A stretch of 35,152 nucleotides of DNA from Fibrobacter sp. (lineage in GTDB: Bacteria > Fibrobacterota > Fibrobacteria > Fibrobacterales > Fibrobacteraceae): positions 1 to 35,152 of the forward strand of contig JAFVGH010000003.1 in assembly GCA_017475045.1 (NCBI GenBank), read 5' to 3'. The stretch's first letter is position 1. The number at the start of each line of letters is the position of its first letter. Shown here piece after piece: positions 12,238-20,517 of this stretch. A program made the translations under genes and the position numbers. The notes below the pieces were generated by a model, which saw only the letters and a list, made by a program, of their open reading frames with translations, did not search any database and was not told the origin of the DNA.

Positions 12238-15098
12238 TTCTGCCAGCCACTCCTTTGCAGTGCCCTGTACTGGTTGCCCTGAACATCAGACATTACTTGT
12301 CCAACGACGCGGCCTTCCAGATAAACGTTGCCACCTGGCTTGATCGAATCCTGCATCACACCGCCTAATGTATCATAGTCCAGAGAAGGTCTGTTCCCGC
12401 TCTTGAACGCCTGCCAGATTTTGTTTTCTTCAGCAGTCAATACGGCCTCACCGTAGTCAAGATACGCGGGATAATTGTCCCTTGGAACCCAATCCGTACC
12501 GCCCTTGAAATGCGGGAAAAGGCTTCCGAGAAATTCAATATTGAACCCGCCGATATTAAAACTGAATCCGAGCCCGTTCAGACGGTTTAATTGTTCCTCG
12601 ATAGAATCTACTGCCGCCTGGACTTCCGGCACCTTGTCTGCGATTCCTTGCGCCAGCCCTCCGACAGTTTCTTCCATTGCCGCTTCTGCTTCTTCGCCGA
12701 GGTTCAGATCGCCAATGGCTTCAATGGCTTTCTGAACAAGCGCATCATAGGTTTCATCGGCGGCAAGTTTCTGATCCGCAAGCGCATCGGTGAAGGTTTT
12801 TTTCTGTTCCTGTACTTCATCATACAGGTCGCTGACTTCCTTTGCCGCTTCGGGACCAGCTTCAACGAGGTTGTGCAGGTATTCCGCACTTTCTTTCGAT
12901 CCATCGGACAGGCTTGCGAGGAAATCAGCGGAAAGGCCCATTTCCTGCGCTTGCTGCAAGTCGGAAAGATAGTCTTCCATGAATGTCTTTTGACTTTCAA
13001 GGTTTGCCATCATGCCCTGCGGCCTGTACTGGTCAAGGGCCTCGTTGACTTCCTTCTGCTCGTTTTTCAGTTTAACAAGGGCGTTGTATGCCTCTTTTTC
13101 AGCATCGGAAAGGTTCTTCCATTCCTTTGATTCTTCGCCGAGCTTCTGAAGGTTCTGCATCCAGTTTTCGCCGAACTTTTTGCGTAAACTCGCAACTTCG
13201 GAAGCGTACTTGATTTCCGCTTCGCCGGTTTCTTTTGCGTTCTGTTCAGCTTTTGCCCGGAGATCGTCACCGGCTTTATTGACCTTTTCAAAGCCATTAA
13301 CAACGGAATTAACCGCCTGTGCCGTTGAATCGCGTACACCCTGAATATAATCCGAAAGGGCCTTTAATGCGTTATCAGCGGCTTCTACGGCGGCTTTCCC
13401 TGCGGCTTTTTGTTTACTGTCCCATTCTTCTGCGGCATCAGCGGCTTGACCGTTCGCACCGGCTACTCCTTCAATGGCTTTTTCTTCTTCGCCATACTTT
13501 TCAATCAAAGCCTGTTTACCTGCGGCCTGTTCCTTTTCGGCTTCCGCAAAAGCATTGGCCTGCCTCGTCGCTTCAGCTTCGGCTTCGGTGCTTTCCTTGA
13601 CGATCTTCATGTAGAGTTCGGCATCTTCTTTGGAAATGCCCCAATCCGCATAGTCACGGAAGATCAGACCGCCTTTTTCTTTGTAAAGGCTTGCGAGGTA
13701 TTCATGTTCTGCTTCAAAGTTCTTTTTTATCTGTGCTTTCGAATCGGCGGTGTATTGATATTTGTACTGTTCAACCTTTGCTTCGGCAAGTGCCTGTTCT
13801 TTTGCATAATATGCCGCCCACGCAAGTTTCTTTTCCTGTGTGGTCAACCATTCCCGGTAATTTTCTTGGACGGCTGATGTACCGCCTTTAATGGCACCGG
13901 TTTCCGTGTTGATAATGCTTGTCATGGAAGGAATCAGGCTCGTTAACTGTCTGCCAGCTTCCCGCCATTTGTTGTATTCGAGGACGGTCTTTTCAACATC
14001 AAGCCCAAGCCCTTCAATATATTGCCGGATATCACCGCCGTTTGCTTCTATTTCACCGATATCAACAAACAAATCAGCAAGTGAAATTGTTGTTCCGTCC
14101 TTAAGCGTTGCCGTCTGTTCTTCAACCTTTTTCAGCAAGTCAATGGCCGCTTGCGCTTCACGGGCGGTTGCCTGAAGGTCTGCCATCTTTTCAGCTGTGT
14201 CCACATCAATTTTCTGAAATTTATCAAGAACAGTTTCTTTCGGCATCATATCCGCAGAAATCTGTTGTAAAAATTCAGCAACTTTGGTTGTGGCGTTTTC
14301 AAACGGTGTAATTAACAAATTGCCGATATTTGTTGAAATAGATTGCAGGTTGGCTTCAACTCTTCGCCTTGCATTTGCAAGCCCATCAGATGTTTTTTCA
14401 AAATCGCCTTGCGCGTCGCTGGTTGCTTGCATCAGATACTGATAGCGAAGCATGGTCTGTTCGCCCTGATTCATCTCGTTAAACGTCTTTTCCAGACCTT
14501 GCGCAAGTGCAAACGCGTTCAGGTTGGCAACGGACATATTGATGCCAAGCTGTTTCAATGGTTCTGTTTCGCCTGAAATGCCAGACCGTATTTTTTCGAA
14601 CGCGGTTTCGAAATCGAGGTTATAGAACGATGCCATGTCAGCCGCAAGGCCGGCAAGATCAGTTGACATTTCGACAATTTCTGTTCCAGCTATCCCGGAA
14701 GACTTCGCCATTGCGCCGAGCGTGGAAGTGAACCGCTTTGCCATCGTTTCGGTCAAGCCGAATTTTTCGCCGGCTTTTTTTGACCAATCATCAATGACCT
14801 TTGCATCGTCACCGAAAACGGTGTCAACAACGTTCTGCACTTCACGCAAATCAGAAGCGGCTTGGATTGCGTTCGAGCCAAAGTCGAGAATGGCTTTTCC
14901 AACTTTAGCAAAGGATAAGTATGATGCTACCTTCTTTGCCATGTTAGCAAAAGCGTTTTCAATAGACGAGGTGCTTTTTTCTGCAGACTTATCCCATTTT
15001 TTGCCTTCGGCTTCAATCGCTTTTGTTATATCCTTAACATTCGCAATCGCTTTTTTTCCGTCCGCAGTTATTTCGAATACAACCTGTCCGTCAGACAT
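12234..15098 (-). CDS. Tape measure protein, 954 aa
   Basis: Sets tail length and passes through the tube at DNA ejection. The ATG at 15096-15098 (GGGGGTG seven bases upstream) is preferred to a GTG at 15107. Residues 60-260 hold the TP901/A118-type core (SDLREVQNVVDTVFG ... AADMASFYNLDFETAFEKI ... SGETEPLKQLGINMS). Residues 400-800 are long alanine- and glutamate-rich coiled coil; a hydrophobic segment (LNGLGFSFNIGGFNIEFLG) lies near 860. At about 1.5 angstrom per residue the tail would be near 140 nm. Confidence 0.95.
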   Translation of the reverse strand: MSDGQVVFEITADGKKAIANVKDITKAIEAEGKKWDKSAEKSTSSIENAFANMAKKVASYLSFAKVGKAILDFGSNAIQAASDLREVQNVVDTVFGDDAKVIDDWSKKAGEKFGLTETMAKRFTSTLGAMAKSSGIAGTEIVEMSTDLAGLAADMASFYNLDFETAFEKIRSGISGETEPLKQLGINMSVANLNAFALAQGLEKTFNEMNQGEQTMLRYQYLMQATSDAQGDFEKTSDGLANARRRVEANLQSISTNIGNLLITPFENATTKVAEFLQQISADMMPKETVLDKFQKIDVDTAEKMADLQATAREAQAAIDLLKKVEEQTATLKDGTTISLADLFVDIGEIEANGGDIRQYIEGLGLDVEKTVLEYNKWREAGRQLTSLIPSMTSIINTETGAIKGGTSAVQENYREWLTTQEKKLAWAAYYAKEQALAEAKVEQYKYQYTADSKAQIKKNFEAEHEYLASLYKEKGGLIFRDYADWGISKEDAELYMKIVKESTEAEAEATRQANAFAEAEKEQAAGKQALIEKYGEEEKAIEGVAGANGQAADAAEEWDSKQKAAGKAAVEAADNALKALSDYIQGVRDSTAQAVNSVVNGFEKVNKAGDDLRAKAEQNAKETGEAEIKYASEVASLRKKFGENWMQNLQKLGEESKEWKNLSDAEKEAYNALVKLKNEQKEVNEALDQYRPQGMMANLESQKTFMEDYLSDLQQAQEMGLSADFLASLSDGSKESAEYLHNLVEAGPEAAKEVSDLYDEVQEQKKTFTDALADQKLAADETYDALVQKAIEAIGDLNLGEEAEAAMEETVGGLAQGIADKVPEVQAAVDSIEEQLNRLNGLGFSFNIGGFNIEFLGSLFPHFKGGTDWVPRDNYPAYLDYGEAVLTAEENKIWQAFKSGNRPSLDYDTLGGVMQDSIKPGGNVYLEGRVVGQVMSDVQGNQYRALQRSGWQK

Positions 15099-15672
15099 TC
15101 TTTGCACCCCCTGCCCATGCGGTCAGCACATCAGCGATCCTGTTTATATCCCGCTGCTGCTGTTTCGCTATTTCTTCTTCTGTTAAATCAAGGGCAAAAT
15201 CCGCTTTTGCCCTCAACAGCCATTCTCTTTCCTTCTGGTTCCATTTCGTAGGCTCCGGCATCGGCCTTGCACGAATACCGACAACCTCCGTATACCGGTT
15301 TCCTTCCGGGATGGCGTTCAGCAGTTCCGTGAACTCGATCCAATGAAGGTTATCCCGCCAGAGGTCGATCCCGTACACCTGCCGGAACGCCGCCCGGATC
15401 AGCCCGGCATCCTGCACCCAGTCTGTGACCCTCTGGCCGTCCTTTTTTCGTTGTGCGGTGAACAATAGGCCTTTTACTGCTTCGAGCACCCTGAACACGT
15501 TTTTAGGGCGTTTACAGAGGCAATGAAGGGCGTTATACGCTCTTGCGCCGGGCATAAGGTTGTTATCATCCAGAACTTCTATCATCCGCAGGACATTACG
15601 GAAACTGAAGTCCATTTTATAGAACTTGCCATCAACCGTTACCCCGTCCGGGAGCCTGTCCTGAAGCTTCAT
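15091..15672 (-). CDS. Gp15-family tail assembly protein, 193 aa
   Basis: The sequence LPDGVTVDGKFYKMDFSFRNVLRMIEVL ... DWVQDAGLIRAAFRQVYGIDL ... WIEFTELLNAIPEGNRYTEVVGIRARPMP fits the A118 Gp15 family (PF06854), placed directly before the tape measure, where phages encode tail assembly chaperones. Its ATG overlaps the stop of the preceding 110-aa gene after a run of six A residues (minus strand), so it may also be made as a -1 frameshift fusion. It overlaps the tape measure start by eight bases. Confidence 0.85.
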   Translation of the reverse strand: MKLQDRLPDGVTVDGKFYKMDFSFRNVLRMIEVLDDNNLMPGARAYNALHCLCKRPKNVFRVLEAVKGLLFTAQRKKDGQRVTDWVQDAGLIRAAFRQVYGIDLWRDNLHWIEFTELLNAIPEGNRYTEVVGIRARPMPEPTKWNQKEREWLLRAKADFALDLTEEEIAKQQQRDINRIADVLTAWAGGAKNV

Positions 15673-16001
15673 TTTTTCTGCGCCTTCGTGATTTTCTTCG
15701 CAAGGCGTTTCTGGAAATACATTCCGCAGACCGTAATAACAGCAAGCGGGTCATTGTAAAAATCTATCAGCTTATCGCCCTGCTCCTCGCCGAACAATGT
15801 CCTTGCAAAGAACCTGGCGCAGTTCACCTGTTCGCATTCATCACTTTCGTCATTGATTTCTTTCAGCTTTTCCTGTGCTTTCTTCAGCCCTGTAACCAGT
15901 GAAGCGGCATCGCTCCTGACATACAGGGTAAGCGTTTTATCCACGTTTCGGAACGTGGCTTTATCTTCAACCGAATACGGTGAAATTTCTTTGTTGAACA
16001 T
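15669..16001 (-). CDS. Tail assembly chaperone-like protein, 110 aa
   Basis: Starts behind GGAGGG at 16001. By position (between major tail protein and Gp15) it is the equivalent of lambda gpG or A118 Gp14. The sequence shows a short beta start, a charged helix (KKAQEKLKEINDESDECEQV) and a small C-terminal helical domain ending KKITKAQKK. The last codons are AAA AAA TGA. Function inferred from synteny. Confidence 0.7.
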   Translation of the reverse strand: MFNKEISPYSVEDKATFRNVDKTLTLYVRSDAASLVTGLKKAQEKLKEINDESDECEQVNCARFFARTLFGEEQGDKLIDFYNDPLAVITVCGMYFQKRLAKKITKAQKK

Positions 16002-16025
16002 TTTGACCCTCCGTTTTCAAAATAA

Positions 16026-16054
16026 GGGGAAGGAACCGGAATAGTTCCTTCCCC
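16026..16054 (-). terminator. Perfect 11-bp hairpin downstream of the major tail protein
   Basis: GGGGAAGGAAC (16026-16036) pairs perfectly with GTTCCTTCCCC (16044-16054) around seven bases. Reading leftward it directly follows the major tail protein stop and is followed by TTATTTT. It would reduce read-through so that upstream structural genes outnumber chaperone and tape measure mRNA, or protect the upstream mRNA 3' end. Confidence 0.8.
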
Positions 16055-16059
16055 TGTTA

Positions 16060-16500
16060 TTATTGTGCATCCGTAATAGTAGGCTTACCGTTGAACCTGA
16101 TATTGCAGTTGAACGGTTTCAGTTCTGCGCTGTTGCCGCCAAACGCAACGATATCCGTGATCACGCAGTCGCAGGTGATCACCTTGCTGGATGTCGTGAT
16201 CTTCACGCTGGACTGCCGTTCAGTACCGAGCTTGAACTGAAGCCCGAAGATGTAGTCCTGCGCCGTATCGCCTTCCACCCGGTCGCCGGTGATCTGCACC
16301 TGCGGAGCCATACCGGTCACTTCGTTGTGGGCGTGGCCTTCGCCGCAGAGGTACTGCTCGGTGACAACATTCTCGTTGATGTTGATCACCATGCCCTTGA
16401 TGCCCTGGCACAGCCGGGCATAAGTCCACGTACCGTTGCTTTCAGCAGTGCCGATCTCGATTTTGCTGTCCTGCCATACAGGATTGAGTCCATCAGCCAT
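16060..16500 (-). CDS. Major tail (tube) protein, 146 aa
   Basis: Builds the tail tube. Starts behind AAAGGA. The sequence MADGLNPVWQDSKIEIG ... LCQGIKGMVININENVVTEQYLCGEG ... VQITGDRVEGDTAQDYIFGLQFKLG is beta-rich with the pattern of phage tube proteins of the A118 / phi-13 type. Its place after the connector genes and before the chaperone genes is diagnostic. A strong hairpin follows the stop, as is common after abundant structural proteins. Confidence 0.85.
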   Translation of the reverse strand: MADGLNPVWQDSKIEIGTAESNGTWTYARLCQGIKGMVININENVVTEQYLCGEGHAHNEVTGMAPQVQITGDRVEGDTAQDYIFGLQFKLGTERQSSVKITTSSKVITCDCVITDIVAFGGNSAELKPFNCNIRFNGKPTITDAQ

Positions 16501-16519
16501 TTTTTATCGTCCTTTCTTG

Positions 16520-16915
16520 TTATTTCGTTGCAAGCTTTACGGATAGTGCGCTTGCCATCATCCACTTATTGTCCTGCTCCCTGCCGATCACCTGCGGTTC
16601 GGTCAGTGTAGCGATATCGGTTATCTGCCACCTGTTTCCCGTAGGGTATTCGGTCATCATGGTCAGGCTTTCATGGATCAGGTTCATGCTATCCGAAAGG
16701 GTTTGCAGGTTTTCGTGTTTCCCGTTGATCGTCAAATCAATCGGGATATACTGGTTCTTATCAAGCCAGACCGTTTCCGGGCTTGTCGGCCCGATCTCGC
16801 ATGACAGGCTGTTTCCTGCGGAGAGCGCACCACGGGTGATCGGTGCAAATAAGGAAAGCGCATCGATTAAGTCCATAACGGCTTCGATTGCCTGATTCAA
16901 AATGGATTCACTCAT
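16520..16915 (-). CDS. Minor capsid / tail terminator protein (Minor_capsid_3-like), 131 aa
   Basis: Third of a set of connector proteins found in A118-type phages. The sequence has an N-terminal helix, PETVWLDKNQYIPIDLTINGK and LIHESLTMMTEYPTGNRWQI, matching the outline of the phage 'minor capsid protein' family PF12691, which corresponds to tail completion or terminator proteins. It overlaps the previous gene by four bases. The domain name is from memory; the position makes the role likely. Confidence 0.75.
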   Translation of the reverse strand: MSESILNQAIEAVMDLIDALSLFAPITRGALSAGNSLSCEIGPTSPETVWLDKNQYIPIDLTINGKHENLQTLSDSMNLIHESLTMMTEYPTGNRWQITDIATLTEPQVIGREQDNKWMMASALSVKLATK

Positions 16916-17247
16916 AGTTTGCTCCTCAACAGTCTTTCAGCCAGTTTCTGCCAGTCTGCTTTGTGTTTACGTTTTGCTGTTTCACACCATTTCCACGTCC
17001 TGCCGGGTACAATCGCCCTTCGGATTTCCCAATACTGCCGCTTTGCATACGGCGTATCCCAGACCAGTTTCCCGTTATTCAGGTCGGATGCCGCATAACT
17101 GGATGATTCCATAGTATGCTGGTCAACCTTTACGTACTGGTTGCAGTCCTCAAGGATTTGAGATGATAACGGGAGCAGGCTTTCTTTCCATGCTCCCATT
17201 ACCTTTGCGCCGACCTTGTTCGGGTCAATCTGAATCCGTATAGGCAT
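16912..17247 (-). CDS. Minor capsid / neck protein (HK97 gp10-like, Minor_capsid_2), 111 aa
   Basis: MPIRIQIDPNKVGAKVMGAWKESLLPLSSQILEDCNQYVKVDQ ... WDTPYAKRQYWE is typical of the A118 Minor_capsid_2 (PF11114) proteins, which resemble HK97 gp10 neck proteins. The WDTPYA motif is the usual landmark. It links head completion to the tail and lies in the expected order between Minor_capsid_1 and Minor_capsid_3. Confidence 0.8.
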   Translation of the reverse strand: MPIRIQIDPNKVGAKVMGAWKESLLPLSSQILEDCNQYVKVDQHTMESSSYAASDLNNGKLVWDTPYAKRQYWEIRRAIVPGRTWKWCETAKRKHKADWQKLAERLLRSKL

Positions 17248-17256
17248 AACATCACC

Positions 17257-17619
17257 TTATTCGAGTGATATTTCATAATGGTGAAAACAGTCGGTATCGT
17301 CCATCAGCTCATCCACCGTGAACACGGTATACTCAATCCCTCGCACAATAACCTTGATATCCCCCGGAATCTCCTGCGCTGTTTTGAACAGGTTCATCCA
17401 GTCAAGGTTCGGTGTGCTGTGCCGCCGGTCAACGAATAAAACCGCCCTCATCACGTTTGACGTATTGACAGCGGTTTTCTTCAGTTCGTTTGTCGGCTGC
17501 AGGTGGACTTTTTTCACCGTATATGTTTCGTAGGTCTGATTCTGATACCGGTCAATCCCCGTGCAGACTTTCACGGTTGCGGTGCTTCGCATGATCTTCG
17601 CCGGGATCGGTCTTAACAT
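17257..17619 (-). CDS. Minor capsid / head completion protein (Minor_capsid_1-like), 120 aa
   Basis: I prefer the ATG at 17617-17619 with GGGGTG six bases upstream; a GTG at 17628 is an alternative. Basic beta-barrel-like protein (VHLQPTNELKKTAVNTSNVM ... IPGDIKVIVRGIEYTVFTVDEL), the outline of A118 Minor_capsid_1 (PF10665) and of head-tail joining stopper proteins. It overlaps the stop of the adaptor gene by seven bases. Confidence 0.75.
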   Translation of the reverse strand: MLRPIPAKIMRSTATVKVCTGIDRYQNQTYETYTVKKVHLQPTNELKKTAVNTSNVMRAVLFVDRRHSTPNLDWMNLFKTAQEIPGDIKVIVRGIEYTVFTVDELMDDTDCFHHYEISLE

Positions 17620-18023
17620 GGATAACACCCCGCAACAGGAACAGCCGGATTCATAAGCCCGGTCTGCTCAAGATAGGAAATAGCCGCCGGGGAAATACTT
17701 GCGCTCATCGCACCGCCTGCGCTGGTTTTTCCTTTCCCGTCAACCCGTACTTTACCGACAGCAAAGCCGACAGAGCCTTCGCCGTCCGTCATGCTGTCCA
17801 CACCGTTAATAGCGAGGAAATCAATCTGCGAACAGACAGCCAGCCGGTACAGGGTTTGGGTAAGGGAAGGAAGGGAGTTAATGGTGGTTTCATCCACCTG
17901 CCAGCGGGTCATATTTGCGATGACCCGGGAAGCGTGAGCGTTGAGCGCAGGGAACGAGGTTTCGTCAGCCTCGCTCCCCATGTAGGTTTCCGTGTAATAC
18001 TGGAAGTCTACGATTGCGCTCAT
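17613..18023 (-). CDS. Head-tail connector adaptor protein (Gp6/Gp15-like), 136 aa
   Basis: First gene after the major capsid protein, behind AGGTGA. It is helical in the N-terminal half (YYTETYMGSEADETSFPALNAHASRVI ... LTQTLYRLAVCSQIDFLA) and ends in a short flexible region. Its size and place match adaptor proteins that sit beneath the portal (HK97 gp6, SPP1 gp15). Function is inferred from synteny and helix layout. Confidence 0.75.
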   Translation of the reverse strand: MSAIVDFQYYTETYMGSEADETSFPALNAHASRVIANMTRWQVDETTINSLPSLTQTLYRLAVCSQIDFLAINGVDSMTDGEGSVGFAVGKVRVDGKGKTSAGGAMSASISPAAISYLEQTGLMNPAVPVAGCYPC

Positions 18024-18035
18024 TGGATCACCTCA

Positions 18036-19253
18036 TCAGGCGGTTTTCGCCGCAACAGTGCCGGTGCCGTAGGCAATCGGCTGACCGTTCGCCGCAACCA
18101 GAGCCACGGTGATCTTGTAGGCGTTCGTGGTGGAAATCAGCCCGTCAGCAGGCAGATCAGCCCAGCCATCGGAAGCCTTCAGGGCGGTGCCGATAGTAAC
18201 GGACGGAGCAGTACCGGAAGCGGCCTTCCAGACGTACTTGAAGCCGGCAGGAGCCACACCGGAAACGGTGATCACAGAATCACCGACGGCAGCGGTTCCG
18301 GCTTCAGAAGCAACCGTCAGATCATCCGCAGAAGCGGTGTCGAGGTTGACCAGCAGGCCGTCACCCTTATTGTCATAAGTCCAGCAACCATGATAGATGC
18401 TGAACATGATCTTCCAGAACTCGCCTTCCTGGTTCACATCAGGATCAATGACCTTGCTGATCTGCGGGCGGGCGATAGCATCCACCGCAGGACGGGCAGC
18501 GATGATCCAGTTGATGTTCGCGCCGAGGTCCGTGAAGGTCACGCCGCCAACAGTCTGACCGGAGGAAGAACCATCGTTCAGGCCGAATACGCTGTGCATA
18601 TAGCCGGACGGAGTGCCGATCAGGTACTGATCATTCAGGGCCTCAATCTTCAGCGTGGCAGACCGGACACTGAAGTCACGCACATTCAGATACTTGGCAA
18701 TCTGGGAGGACCGTTCCAGAAGTCCCTTCAGGTTCGTTGAAATCTGAATGTAAAGCTGTTCGGTTTCGCCGATCTTGTCCTGCACAGCGGTGATATCAGC
18801 CATCAGCAGGTCAAGGATATTCGCCGCAGAGATGCCGGAGGTGGCCTGTGCGACAACCTTGCCGTGAGCGACAGCACCCTGGGCGGCTGCGGCAATACGC
18901 AGACAATCGACTTCCGGGATAACCTGGCTGTTCAGGAACACTTTCAGGGCATTGCCAACGGTCAGGGCGAAATTGGTTTCATCCACATCGTACCGACCGA
19001 TAGCGAAGTTCCGGCCACGGTAATACTGAAGCTGTTTGGTTTCCCAATCCAGAGTCAGGTCACCGTTCGGGGCTTTGTAGCCGTTCATGGTGCCGAGGCC
19101 GTCCATAGCCAGCTTCGGAACCTTAATTTCCTTGCCACCTTCCCAGACAAGGCCTGGGTTCGTGTTTTCCATCCACATCGTGCGAGGCAGGATGTAGAAC
19201 TTTTCATCAAGGATGCGGTTAAATACCGCAGCGTAATTGATGGAGTTAGCCAT
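18036..19253 (-). CDS. Major capsid protein with C-terminal Ig-like domain, 405 aa
   Basis: Forms the head shell. Residues 1-310 are the HK97-fold capsid part (NYAAVFNRILDEKFY, LDWETKQLQYYRGRNFAIGRYDVDE, a long central helix and ARPQISKVIDPDVNQEGEFWKIMFSIYHG). Residues 318-405 form an extra beta domain (LTVASEAGTAAVGDSVITVSG ... VTIGTALKASDGWADLP) resembling a surface Ig-like decoration. Scaffold upstream and connectors downstream confirm the role. It starts behind GAAAGGAATGAAA. Confidence 0.93.
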   Translation of the reverse strand: MANSINYAAVFNRILDEKFYILPRTMWMENTNPGLVWEGGKEIKVPKLAMDGLGTMNGYKAPNGDLTLDWETKQLQYYRGRNFAIGRYDVDETNFALTVGNALKVFLNSQVIPEVDCLRIAAAAQGAVAHGKVVAQATSGISAANILDLLMADITAVQDKIGETEQLYIQISTNLKGLLERSSQIAKYLNVRDFSVRSATLKIEALNDQYLIGTPSGYMHSVFGLNDGSSSGQTVGGVTFTDLGANINWIIAARPAVDAIARPQISKVIDPDVNQEGEFWKIMFSIYHGCWTYDNKGDGLLVNLDTASADDLTVASEAGTAAVGDSVITVSGVAPAGFKYVWKAASGTAPSVTIGTALKASDGWADLPADGLISTTNAYKITVALVAANGQPIAYGTGTVAAKTA

Positions 19254-19272
19254 TACTTTTCATTCCTTTCTT

Positions 19273-19794
19273 TTACCATTGTGCGGAAAGCTGTTTGACG
19301 AGTTTATCCTCATCGCTTTCCGGGTTTGTGCCGGAGTGTCCCGGCTGTTTTGAGAACTGCGGAGTATTTTTTGGTTCCTGCGGTTCCTGGGCCGGCGTGA
19401 AATACTCTTCGTATTTTTCTTTGATGCCGGTCAACTGTTCCGCAACCGGAGCCGCCTTTTCGCCCCTGTCCAGCATCCCGAACACGGTCTCCCGGAATTT
19501 CGGTTTGACTGTCTGGAAGTCTTCCCCGCCGATCGCACGGAGCATATCTCTTTCCTTCAGAATTTCCATGTATTCCGGGGTTGTTTTCGGGTCAACAGGT
19601 TCAGGAGCCTTGAACTCCGCTTTTGCCGCTTCAACGGCTTTGTTTTTGGCTTCGTCTGCATCCCGCTTTGAAATGTATCCTTCATCCAGTGCACGTCCGT
19701 ACAGGGAGAAAACCTGCTCGGTTCTCTGCTCCGGTGTAAGCTCTGCGTTCTGCATGATCTTGTCCAATGCGGGCCTTGTGAAAATACCAGCCAT
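19273..19794 (-). CDS. Capsid scaffolding protein, 173 aa
   Basis: Internal chaperone for head assembly. Starts behind AAAGGAGGAG. It is an acidic, helical, cysteine-free protein: N-terminal LDKIMQNAELTPEQRTEQVFSLYG, a lysine/glutamate-rich middle (DADEAKNKAVEAAKAEF), TPEYMEILKERDML, and a proline- and glutamate-rich disordered tail that ends LVKQLSAQW. This matches phage minor structural GP20 / DUF4355-type scaffolds. It immediately precedes the major capsid gene, as expected. Confidence 0.88.
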   Translation of the reverse strand: MAGIFTRPALDKIMQNAELTPEQRTEQVFSLYGRALDEGYISKRDADEAKNKAVEAAKAEFKAPEPVDPKTTPEYMEILKERDMLRAIGGEDFQTVKPKFRETVFGMLDRGEKAAPVAEQLTGIKEKYEEYFTPAQEPQEPKNTPQFSKQPGHSGTNPESDEDKLVKQLSAQW

Positions 19795-19869
19795 ATACTC
19801 CTCCTTTTTGCGGTGCTATAGAGTGATGCACCGATACGTGATTTTCGCCCCGCCGGGCGTAATGGTATG

Positions 19870-19892
19870 AAAAAAGCACCCTTGCGGATGCT
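19870..19892 (-). terminator. Intrinsic terminator between the small head-region genes and scaffold
   Basis: On the minus strand AGCATCC, loop GCAA, GGGTGCT and then a run of six T residues (stem 19875-19881 and 19886-19892, A-run 19870-19875). It is a textbook terminator, yet it lies within the late gene series. The scaffold and capsid genes below must rely on read-through, antitermination or a promoter that I cannot clearly see in 19795-19869. Confidence 0.85.
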
Positions 19893-19898
19893 CATTCA

Positions 19899-20108
19899 TC
19901 AGGGATTTGGATCAATCCAGCCTGCGGCAACCTTGTGCCATACAGGATTATCCGCTTCTTCGAACAGATAAACGTCCCCGGTATCGACCTCGGTCATCTT
20001 ACTACCTGTAACAATCCCGCTGGTCGGTTTGGTATCCTGCGATGTGCAGAACCCTTCCACGTACAGTTTGTTTTCCTGAAACGTTTTTTCAATGGTTAAT
20101 CTGACCAT
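19899..20108 (-). CDS. Small head-region protein, 69 aa
   Basis: Starts behind AAAAGGAGAA. Sequence MVRLTIEKTFQENKLYVEGF, then TGSKMTEVDTGDVYLFEEADNPVWHKVAAGW, a small beta-rich protein. Similar short proteins sit before scaffold genes in Clostridia phages; I do not know a role. It is followed directly by the terminator at 19870-19892. Confidence 0.65.
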   Translation of the reverse strand: MVRLTIEKTFQENKLYVEGFCTSQDTKPTSGIVTGSKMTEVDTGDVYLFEEADNPVWHKVAAGWIDPNP

Positions 20109-20123
20109 ATCGTTTTTCTCCTT

Positions 20124-20309
20124 TTAAACGGCCTTTTTTGTGCGTGTCTTTTTTGCTGGGGATTTATCCATCCCCGGATCAATAGGCGGGTTTTTCGCGC
20201 TGTTTTTGCTTTCCAGGAACGACTTATCGAGTTCCTTTCCGCAGTCAGCACAAAACACCCGGGTTTCTCCCCTGTGTCCGACATACTTCAGCCTTTTATG
20301 TTCGCACAT
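20124..20309 (-). CDS. Small zinc-ribbon protein, 61 aa
   Basis: ATG at 20307-20309 with AAAGGAGGG seven bases upstream; a longer frame to 20366 lacks such a site. CEHKRLKYVGHRGETRVFCADCG gives a C-x-H ... C-x2-C zinc ribbon in the first 25 residues, followed by a lysine-rich disordered tail (KKTRTKKAV). It resembles small nucleic-acid-binding ribbons. Function unknown. The start overlaps the end of the preceding 49-aa frame. Confidence 0.65.
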   Translation of the reverse strand: MCEHKRLKYVGHRGETRVFCADCGKELDKSFLESKNSAKNPPIDPGMDKSPAKKTRTKKAV

Positions 20310-20445
20310 TTTTGACCCTCCTTTCCCATTGTTCACCATGATCGAACAGCCTATGCCACTTATCATATACAGCAGACCATACAGACCACGGTAAGAGATG
20401 ATTCTTGTGCAGTTTTTGACACATCCTGTAAATTGCTTTTCTCAT
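20296..20445 (-). CDS. Small basic hypothetical protein, 49 aa
   Basis: ATG at 20443-20445 behind GGAGGG; TAA at 20296-20298, overlapping the zinc-ribbon gene by 14 bases. Rich in Trp, Lys, Arg and His (MRKAIYRMCQKLHKNH, WSVWSAVYDKWHRLFDHG). No family recognised. The ribosome site GGAGGGTCAAA recurs before the next gene and before the chaperone gene at 16001, supporting translation. It is the first leftward frame after the small RNA locus. Confidence 0.5.
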   Translation of the reverse strand: MRKAIYRMCQKLHKNHLLPWSVWSAVYDKWHRLFDHGEQWERRVKNVRT

Positions 20446-20481
20446 TTGACCCTCCATCATTTATCAGGCCGTGTTGCCTTA

Positions 20482-20511
20482 TTGCTATTTCTGTCTTTTT
20501 TGTGCTATAAT
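20482..20511 (+). promoter_or_regulatory. Rightward extended -10 promoter inside the leftward head operon
   Basis: TTGCTA (20482-20487), 18 bases, then TGC-TATAAT (TATAAT at 20506-20511) with the TG dinucleotide of an extended -10. It reads against the surrounding genes and points into a stretch without a plus-strand reading frame but with a strong terminator 150 bases on. Confidence 0.75.
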
Positions 20512-20517
20512 CTTCTT

